This document shows, in pieces, positions 5,685 to 10,135 of a stretch of DNA of 10,135 bases. Made by a program: the position numbers and the translations under genes. Numbering within the stretch: position 1 is the first letter of the stretch; each line of letters starts with the position of its first letter. Source of the stretch: Thermocaproicibacter sp041859875 (GTDB lineage Bacteria; Bacillota; Clostridia; Oscillospirales; Acutalibacteraceae); assembly GCA_041859875.1 (NCBI GenBank), contig JBFLFY010000044.1, positions 1 through 10,135 on the forward strand, given 5' to 3'. Under the pieces are notes generated by a model. It saw only the letters and a list, made by a program, of their open reading frames with translations, did no database searches and was not told the origin of the DNA.

Positions 5685-6296
5685 TTAGAACGGTAAATCA
5701 TCATCAGCCGGGACTTCGGAGAATTTGTCCGGACTGTTGTTTGGGTAAGGGGCTTTCGATTCTTCATGGCCTTTTTTCAAGGCTTTCGGCTTTGGGGCTT
5801 CAAACTTGCCGGATTTTATGTAGTCTGTGCTCTCAGCTTTAAACGGCCTTGTTTTCCATCCATGGTAGCCTTTGAAATCATATTCCTCGCTCCGGAACAT
5901 GACGCCGATTTTTTTACCTTTCAGTGTGGCTTCGTCCCAGTTCCATTTATAGCCGGGGTTGCTCGCTTCGACAGCATCCGTAAATGCTTTGAAAACAGAC
6001 TGGGAACGCTTTGACTGCTTATCATCGCCGTTTGTGGGTGCATACAAGCGTAAGACACCTTTCCATTTTTGGTCTCTGCCCCACTGCGCCTGCGCGCGGT
6101 AATCTTCGGCATAGTAATCTTTAAAGTCGCCCTCGTCGATGTCAATGGAAACCTCAAGCTTATCAAAGTCGCCGCTTTGCCCGTGATATGTGACAACTTT
6201 TGCGCCCATGATTTTGCAGGGATAGCCACCCGGCTCTAACTCATCTTGCTGCCCTGATGCTGCCTGTACCTTATCAAAATTATCAATTTTTTGCAT
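5685..6296 (-). CDS. SSB-like single-stranded DNA-binding protein (DUF669-like)
   Basis: The 203-residue protein is best explained as the phage single-strand DNA-binding protein. Residues 1-155 are strand-rich with many aromatics (YPCKIMGAKVVTYHG, YAEDYRAQAQWGRDQKW, YKWNW), as expected of an OB-fold-like core. They resemble the DUF669-type proteins usually found next to phage nucleotide-binding ATPases. Residues 160-195 are a lysine and proline-rich linker. The protein ends in PADDDLPF, and DDDLPF is the C-terminal tip of Firmicutes SSB, which recruits repair and replication partners. Start choice: the ATG at 6296 has GGAGGA seven bases upstream, while an ATG at 6317 has none. The start overlaps the preceding gene by 14 bases. 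The SSB role is inferred from tail, size and neighbours; the exact family is uncertain. Confidence 0.75.
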   Translation of the reverse strand: MQKIDNFDKVQAASGQQDELEPGGYPCKIMGAKVVTYHGQSGDFDKLEVSIDIDEGDFKDYYAEDYRAQAQWGRDQKWKGVLRLYAPTNGDDKQSKRSQSVFKAFTDAVEASNPGYKWNWDEATLKGKKIGVMFRSEEYDFKGYHGWKTRPFKAESTDYIKSGKFEAPKPKALKKGHEESKAPYPNNSPDKFSEVPADDDLPF

Positions 6297-6930
6297 TGTC
6301 TGTTCCTCCAAATCCATAGTATTCGCGGATTGTATGATCCACGGCTTTCAAATCGTTGTCTATCAAATCGGGTTCAAACATTCCGAGTGGGCTTTTTGAA
6401 ATATCCCCCTCGCCCGAGCTGTGCGTGCGGAAATAATATTTGCCACTCTCGACATAAGTGTGCAGCGTGATTGCCACTTTACCCTCGACGCAAAGTTTTT
6501 CATGGACCAGCTTTCCGACGGTTCGCGGCGTCTCATGCCCGGATTCATCCCGTTCAATGTGGCTCATAAGGTATAAGATACAGTCGTCCGGAAGCGTCGG
6601 CGCAAGGTCAAACAGGCTATTATAATTTGCGGCCATATCGGTATATTTGCCGTACCCGGCTTCCGAGGAGCGCCGCATGAATTCATCGGTCATAAGATAC
6701 TGGATGTCATCCATCACAATGGATTTCACGCCTTTACGGACGTAGCCTTGTACGGCCCTACAGGCCACTTTATAGTCGTTTGTGTTGAACGGGTGGAGCT
6801 GCGTCCGAAACGGCAGCGGCTTCTTTGCCACATTGATAATGGCGACTTCACCGGGCTGAAAATTGCGGAGCGAAGTGGTCTTGCCGGTCCCACTGTCGCC
6901 AATAATTAAAACGGAAATACCCATTGCCAT
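6283..6930 (-). CDS. Phage nucleotide-binding P-loop protein (AAA_24 / Sak4-like)
   Basis: This 215-residue P-loop ATPase has the size and layout of the phage nucleotide-binding family, which overlaps the Sak4 RecA-like recombinases that anneal single strands or exchange them with SSB help. Walker A is GDSGTGKTT (11-19) and follows the first strand directly. Walker B is SIVMDDIQ (70-77), with two aspartates. A sensor-type strand CILYLMSHIE (117-126) and a late TLHTYVESGKYYFRT strand pair (155-169) complete the fold. The ATG at 6930 has AGGAGG four bases upstream, and that site overlaps the stop of the nuclease gene. The ATG two codons later is a possible alternative start. The partner gene immediately after it encodes the SSB-like protein, an adjacency often seen for Sak4-type proteins. 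Recombinase activity is inference; the ATPase fold is clear. Confidence 0.82.
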   Translation of the reverse strand: MAMGISVLIIGDSGTGKTTSLRNFQPGEVAIINVAKKPLPFRTQLHPFNTNDYKVACRAVQGYVRKGVKSIVMDDIQYLMTDEFMRRSSEAGYGKYTDMAANYNSLFDLAPTLPDDCILYLMSHIERDESGHETPRTVGKLVHEKLCVEGKVAITLHTYVESGKYYFRTHSSGEGDISKSPLGMFEPDLIDNDLKAVDHTIREYYGFGGTDNAKN

Positions 6931-6938
6931 ATTGCCTC

Positions 6939-7712
6939 CTACCTGATAGGGACATACTCATAAACGTTTTCATCGCAAACAGGGCTATTAAGTTTTCTTG
7001 TCTTGCGGCAGTAATTGCACTGTTCACAGCGCCACGGCGTGCCTGTCCCGTGCTTCAAATCGTTGTAATGCGGTGCAAACCGCTTGACATATTTGAGGGC
7101 TGAATCCAGATTTTCCTGGCTAATTTGGCGAACTTCGATATCGGTTTCTTTTTCCTTGCTTGCCGCCGCAATTAGGAACGGAAGATGATTCCCTTCGAGG
7201 CATTGATAAATTGCGCCTTGTATGTGATAGCCCCATGCAACCCAATAAGGGACTTTCCCGACGTTTTGAATCCACTGAGGCTGAAAGTCACGCATGATTT
7301 TCAGGTCTACAATGGCCTCGCCAGGATGCAAAAAATCCATTTTCCCCCGGAACGGCACGCCCGCTATTTCTCCGGAAACAATGGCCTGCCGTTCTCCGCT
7401 TAAGGCCCACATGAAATATTTATCTTTCTCAATGCGCTGGATAATGTATTCCGCCTGCTTGAAATCAGATTTTAGGGTTCCCTGCTTTGTAAAAATTTCA
7501 GGGTGCTTCGCCTTAAAAAGGTCAAGCTGGCCGTCAAAATAAGCATCAACATATGATCCGACAAGCAGAGAAGTTGTCATTTCTTCAGAATATTCACCGC
7601 GAATTTCAGCCAGTGCGGCAGCTTCACATTTGGCAAACTTTTTAAACTGGGTGGCATCCATATATTCCATGGATGCCTCTTTCGAGTAATAATTTTCAGG
7701 GGTAAGAATCAT
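6939..7712 (-). CDS. PD-(D/E)XK exonuclease-like protein with cysteine cluster
   Basis: The 257-residue protein belongs to the RecB/RecE/Cas4-like PD-(D/E)XK nucleases common in phage recombination modules. The core reads GVPFRGKMDFL (D126), AIVDLKIM (D136, K138) and WGYHIQGAIYQ (Q165, Y169). The upstream helix carries GSYVDAYF, where RecB/RecE-type relatives usually have histidine; here it is D55. Cysteines at C29, C229, C232, C235 and C246 (CEQCNYC plus flanks) could hold an iron-sulfur cluster, as in Cas4 and AddB, or a zinc ion. Start choice: the ATG at 7712 has AAAGGA eight bases upstream; an in-frame start at 7757 has no such site. The likely role is 5'-3' or end resection of double-stranded DNA, feeding the Sak4-like and SSB-like proteins encoded next. 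It may partner the SbcC-like ATPase. Confidence 0.85.
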   Translation of the reverse strand: MILTPENYYSKEASMEYMDATQFKKFAKCEAAALAEIRGEYSEEMTTSLLVGSYVDAYFDGQLDLFKAKHPEIFTKQGTLKSDFKQAEYIIQRIEKDKYFMWALSGERQAIVSGEIAGVPFRGKMDFLHPGEAIVDLKIMRDFQPQWIQNVGKVPYWVAWGYHIQGAIYQCLEGNHLPFLIAAASKEKETDIEVRQISQENLDSALKYVKRFAPHYNDLKHGTGTPWRCEQCNYCRKTRKLNSPVCDENVYEYVPIR

Positions 7713-7735
7713 TTGTATAATCCTTTCTAAATATA

Positions 7736-7756
7736 TGGCGGTGGGCAGCACCGCCA
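7736..7756 (-). promoter_or_regulatory. Strong hairpin after the HNH gene
   Basis: TGGCGGTG and CACCGCCA form a perfect, GC-rich 8-base stem with a five-base loop, six bases after the HNH stop codon. On the minus strand ATATATTTAGAAAGG follows, too poor in T for a good intrinsic terminator, and the ribosome site of the nuclease gene starts nine bases beyond the stem. It may be an attenuator, an RNA-processing or stability element, or a leftover of the endonuclease insertion. Confidence 0.5.
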
Positions 7757-7762
7757 CACTTC

Positions 7763-8281
7763 TTAGTCAATATATCTTCTGCCTTGTACAATACAGTCAA
7801 TAACGCTCAGTGAAACGTCGTAAGACTGTGCAAGGACTTTTCTTGGAGTTGTTTTTACAAGGCCTCGAATTCTTTCGGCCTGCTGCATAGAAAGCTTTCG
7901 TTTACTTTTGCCAACAATAACGGCAGATTCTCTTTGCTTCTGCGTATTTCGGTTTCTGCCAAGAATTTTTATTGAATGAATTTCATTTTCACGTGGAGAA
8001 CACCACTCCAAATTGGAAACATCGTTGTTGTGTGTGTTGCCGTCCTTGTGATTTACCCATGGCAGATTCTGAGGATTTGGAATGAAATATTTTGCAACAA
8101 GCCTATGAATGGAAACCTCTTTTCTTCCATATTTGTTATAAAGAGCAACGCGATAATAGCGACCAGGTTTTGGCTTTAAGAACATTGTTTTTCGCCGATA
8201 TTTACTCGGATTTCTGCGTACTGTGCCGTTTGGAAAAATTGTGTATTTTCCGTCATAGCCTGAAATTTCTTTGCCTTCCAT
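7763..8281 (-). CDS. NUMOD4 / HNH homing-type endonuclease
   Basis: This 172-residue protein is a free-standing HNH endonuclease of the phage homing type, which spreads by cutting DNA that lacks its gene. An N-terminal NUMOD4 module is visible (SGYDGKYTIFPNGTVRR, 7-23). The HNH core follows: IHRLVAKYF (H59), VNHKDGN (N77, H78, D80) and NNDVSNLEWCS (N90, W93). Residues 128-172 form a helix-turn-helix tail (SMQQAERIRGLV then VLAQSYDVSLSVIDCIVQGRRY), usual for target recognition in this family. It starts four bases after the ATPase stop with no clear ribosome site, so it probably depends on translation running on from the ATPase gene and is made at low level. It separates the ATPase from the nuclease gene. 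Two sampled rows average about 42% GC, lower than the flanks. All core residues are present. Confidence 0.88.
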   Translation of the reverse strand: MEGKEISGYDGKYTIFPNGTVRRNPSKYRRKTMFLKPKPGRYYRVALYNKYGRKEVSIHRLVAKYFIPNPQNLPWVNHKDGNTHNNDVSNLEWCSPRENEIHSIKILGRNRNTQKQRESAVIVGKSKRKLSMQQAERIRGLVKTTPRKVLAQSYDVSLSVIDCIVQGRRYID

Positions 8282-8285
8282 AGAA

Positions 8286-9722
8286 TCAGTCCATTTCGGT
8301 AATTTTCAGTTCATCTGAATTGTCTGTTCTCGTCGCTATAAATTGCAGCCCCTTAGCTTTGCACTTCGCGTACAGCGCCGACCTGCTCTTATCGTCAAGG
8401 CGTTCCGCACCGTCAATCAGGATGATTTGCAGGCCCTTCGGGTTACTGATAGCGACATCAACGCACAGGTCGAGCTTTTCACCGTCAGACAGGTTGCTAA
8501 GCGGCAGCCCATTCACAAGCGGCTTCCCGTCCTTGACCGTTAGGCCCTTAACCGGGATTTTTGCTTCTTTCAGAATCTGCCCCGGCAGCTTCCGGGCAAG
8601 CTCAATTTTCTTGGTCAGGGCATCAGATTTTACCTGCAATGTCTGAACGTCATCCTGCATACCGATCATCCGGTGGTACTCATTGAGATACCGCTGCATG
8701 TCCTTAGCCGTATTGATTTCGGCGGTCAGGGCCGATACGTCGGTAACCGGCTCGTCGGCGTACTGTGCCGCTACCCCAACGTTGCTGTCAAGTTTAGCTT
8801 TGGCGGCTTCATAATTGGATTCCGCAATTTTAATTTTGTCGTCCTGTTTTGCTTCCAGCCCGGATAGCTTGTCCTGCTCTGCCTTGATTTCCGCTTTCAG
8901 GCGCTCAATGGTAGAGAGGATTCCCTCACGCTCACTGGTAATAGACTGTTTTGCGGCTGAAATTGCAATATCTCTATCTGCCTGTATCCCGCGAAGCTTA
9001 TCATCGTAAGATGCCTTGTAATCCTTGCATTTTTGGATTTTGGCATTCTGCGAACGAATTTTTTCTAACTCCGTAACTTTACCAACGAGGTCATAGGCTT
9101 CCCACTTTGCCGCGTCGTAGTGCTCTGGAATTTTTGCGGCGAGGTCTTCAATGCCTTTTTCCTTATATCGCTTTTCGGAATTAATCTGCTGCCGTGTCTG
9201 GTAGTACACCCCATTGTCGGCCTGAATATCATTCAGCACCTGCAAAATGTTCTGGTGATAGTCAACGCCTTTCGGAATCTCCCCGAACCACTTTTCAATG
9301 GTTGATATGTCCCACTTGTAATCAATCAGGTTGAGGATGATCCGGTTCTGCTCGTCGATAGGCTTCCGGATGAAATCTGCCGGGTTGAGTTGCAGCGGCG
9401 TGATAATGTCATCGAGGAATGTCTGCGGGCGCGGCACGTTCAGGCCATTTTCCTGTACTTTGAGATTTGACGTGCTCATATTGGCCTTGCGCTTCCGGTC
9501 AATTTTCAACCCGGTGTCGGTTTCAATGATGATTTCCGCCTCGTCTGCGCCCTGCTTGACTATGTAATCGCGGTCGGAACGATTCGTAAAGGCATTGCGG
9601 ACTGCTTCGATTGCAGATGATTTGCCAGTGCCTTTTTTTCCGGTCAGTTCAACTGAGCCACCAGAAAGCTGGATTTCACGAATACCATACATATTCCGAA
9701 TTTTAATAAGAGAAGTTTTCAT
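8286..9722 (-). CDS. SbcC/RecF-like AAA ATPase with coiled coil
   Basis: The 478-residue protein is an ABC/SMC-type ATPase like the phage relatives of SbcC, gp46 and RecF, which bind DNA ends and support recombination. Walker A is GKKGTGKS (28-35). A charged coiled coil spans roughly 180-385 (QDKLSGLEAKQDDKIKIAESN and similar). The signature is LSNLSDGEK (408-416) and Walker B is QIILIDGAERLDD (432-444). Residue 438 after the Walker B aspartate is glycine rather than the usual catalytic glutamate, with E440 two residues later. No CxxC zinc hook is present (only C232), and the coil is short, so it is smaller than cellular SbcC (about 1000 residues). The ATG has GGAGG seven bases upstream and overlaps the previous stop as ATGA. 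The nuclease partner may be the PD-(D/E)XK protein beyond the HNH gene. Confidence 0.88.
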   Translation of the reverse strand: MKTSLIKIRNMYGIREIQLSGGSVELTGKKGTGKSSAIEAVRNAFTNRSDRDYIVKQGADEAEIIIETDTGLKIDRKRKANMSTSNLKVQENGLNVPRPQTFLDDIITPLQLNPADFIRKPIDEQNRIILNLIDYKWDISTIEKWFGEIPKGVDYHQNILQVLNDIQADNGVYYQTRQQINSEKRYKEKGIEDLAAKIPEHYDAAKWEAYDLVGKVTELEKIRSQNAKIQKCKDYKASYDDKLRGIQADRDIAISAAKQSITSEREGILSTIERLKAEIKAEQDKLSGLEAKQDDKIKIAESNYEAAKAKLDSNVGVAAQYADEPVTDVSALTAEINTAKDMQRYLNEYHRMIGMQDDVQTLQVKSDALTKKIELARKLPGQILKEAKIPVKGLTVKDGKPLVNGLPLSNLSDGEKLDLCVDVAISNPKGLQIILIDGAERLDDKSRSALYAKCKAKGLQFIATRTDNSDELKITEMD

Positions 9723-9922
9723 AGAGCTGCCTCCATTCTCGCTTTATTTGCCGTACCTACCGCGTCGAGTGGCAGGTCGTCGCCGGATTCTAAAGTGTTG
9801 TCCCGGACACGCATCCGGGCCTCCAATGCGTCACAGCGTTTGCGGTAATAGTCAATCAAAGCACTTTGCTCGGCAAGCTGTTTCGCCTGTGCAACAATCA
9901 ACTCAATGTCAGTCATTGACAT
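9719..9922 (-). CDS. Small helical phage protein, unknown function
   Basis: The gene encodes 67 residues, starting MSMTDIELIVAQAKQLAEQ. It is one long amphipathic helix (residues 3-42, coiled-coil-like) followed by an acidic, polar tail. I do not recognise a family. Similar small proteins precede SbcC-like ATPases in phage clusters. Start choice: a GTG at 9991 is in frame but would overlap the preceding gene by 35 bases without a ribosome site. The ATG at 9922 has GAGAAAG six bases upstream, with the second ATG at 9916 as an alternative. A small hairpin (CGCTAT/ATAGCG, 9934-9948) lies just upstream. The stop overlaps the ATPase start as ATGA, so the two are translationally coupled and the protein may be an accessory of the ATPase. 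Confidence 0.6.
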   Translation of the reverse strand: MSMTDIELIVAQAKQLAEQSALIDYYRKRCDALEARMRVRDNTLESGDDLPLDAVGTANKARMEAAL

Positions 9923-9956
9923 TCTCGCTTTCTCGCTATAAAATAGCGGTATCGAA

Positions 9957-10135
9957 TTATTTCTTTCCGGCCGCTTCGTGATACCAGTCACGAGTGGCTT
10001 TCTTTTTTGCCCGGGTTAATATCTCTTTTTTGTGGCGCAAGTAGTACCTATGCTGCGCTTCCGCATGTACCTGTTTGTCATGGCCAATAACGGCTATGTT
10101 TTTGTGCGCCGGCCGTTCGCTGGTTTTATGTGTGC
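9957..10135 (-). CDS. C-terminal part of a small basic protein (partial)
   Basis: The last 58 codons of a gene that begins beyond the window end at TAA (9957-9959). The visible residues are rich in lysine, arginine and histidine (HKNIAVIGHDKQVHAEAQ, HRYYLRHKKEILTRAKKKAT) and end DWYHEAAGKK. The frame is open to the window edge and lies directly upstream of the operon genes in the same direction. The basic, aromatic composition suggests nucleic-acid binding, but I recognise no domain and assign no function. Confidence 0.6.
   Translation of the reverse strand, partial: THKTSERPAHKNIAVIGHDKQVHAEAQHRYYLRHKKEILTRAKKKATRDWYHEAAGKK

Noticed and set aside
6939..7712. Cas4 of a CRISPR system considered for the PD-(D/E)XK protein
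   Set aside because: No Cas1, Cas2 or repeat array is present, and the neighbours are phage recombination genes, so a phage exonuclease is the simpler call.
9719..9922. GDDLPLD in the 67-residue protein considered as a third SSB-type tip
   Set aside because: The motif is internal, followed by about 17 residues, and lacks the terminal Pro-Phe that partners recognise.
9923..9991. Upstream extension of the 67-residue protein to a GTG at 9991
   Set aside because: It would overlap the preceding gene by 35 bases, has no ribosome site, and its extra residues lie in the coding frame shadow of the neighbour.

Overview
The window looks like the early (replication and recombination) segment of a tailed phage or prophage of a low-to-mid GC Firmicute, most likely a Clostridia-type host. 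Every credible gene lies on the minus strand, so transcription runs from position 10135 towards 1. Many junctions are ATGA overlaps, several ribosome binding sites are close to AGGAGGTGA, and the gene set is typical of Firmicutes siphovirus replication modules. No integrase, structural, host housekeeping or RNA gene is visible. The host assignment is inference; the phage-like nature rests on the gene content.

Layout in transcription order: the C-terminal end of a small basic protein (9957-10135); a 67-residue helical protein (9719-9922); an SbcC/RecF-like ATPase (8286-9722); a NUMOD4/HNH homing-type endonuclease (7763-8281), followed by a strong hairpin; a PD-(D/E)XK exonuclease-like protein with a cysteine cluster (6939-7712); a P-loop protein of the phage nucleotide-binding/Sak4 kind (6283-6930); an SSB-like protein ending in DDDLPF (5685-6296); and a DUF927-type helicase, which also ends in DDLPF (3798-5651). 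Next comes a 245-base non-coding gap packed with GGTAAC/GTTACC repeats, the best candidate for a replication origin. Beyond it are an SF2 DEAD/DEAH-type helicase (2191-3552), a second, AT-rich HNH-type endonuclease (1580-2194), a VRR-NUC nuclease (1218-1577), two small phage proteins (911-1237 and 690-914) and a sigma-region-4-like regulator (253-693). The last 250 bases hold a regulatory-looking gap and possibly the start of another gene.

Taken together the genes suggest a replication and recombination machine. The ATPase and nuclease would process DNA ends, the Sak4-like protein and the SSB-like protein would handle single strands and strand exchange, and the DUF927 helicase would act at the origin. 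The SF2 helicase and VRR-NUC would remodel branched DNA, and the sigma-like protein at the end would switch on later genes. The two homing-type endonucleases sit as islets at gene junctions without breaking any neighbour.

The most notable observations are the repeat-rich putative origin, the SSB-type C-terminal tip shared by two unrelated replication proteins, and the AT-rich endonuclease islet whose last codons supply the ribosome binding site of the next gene.
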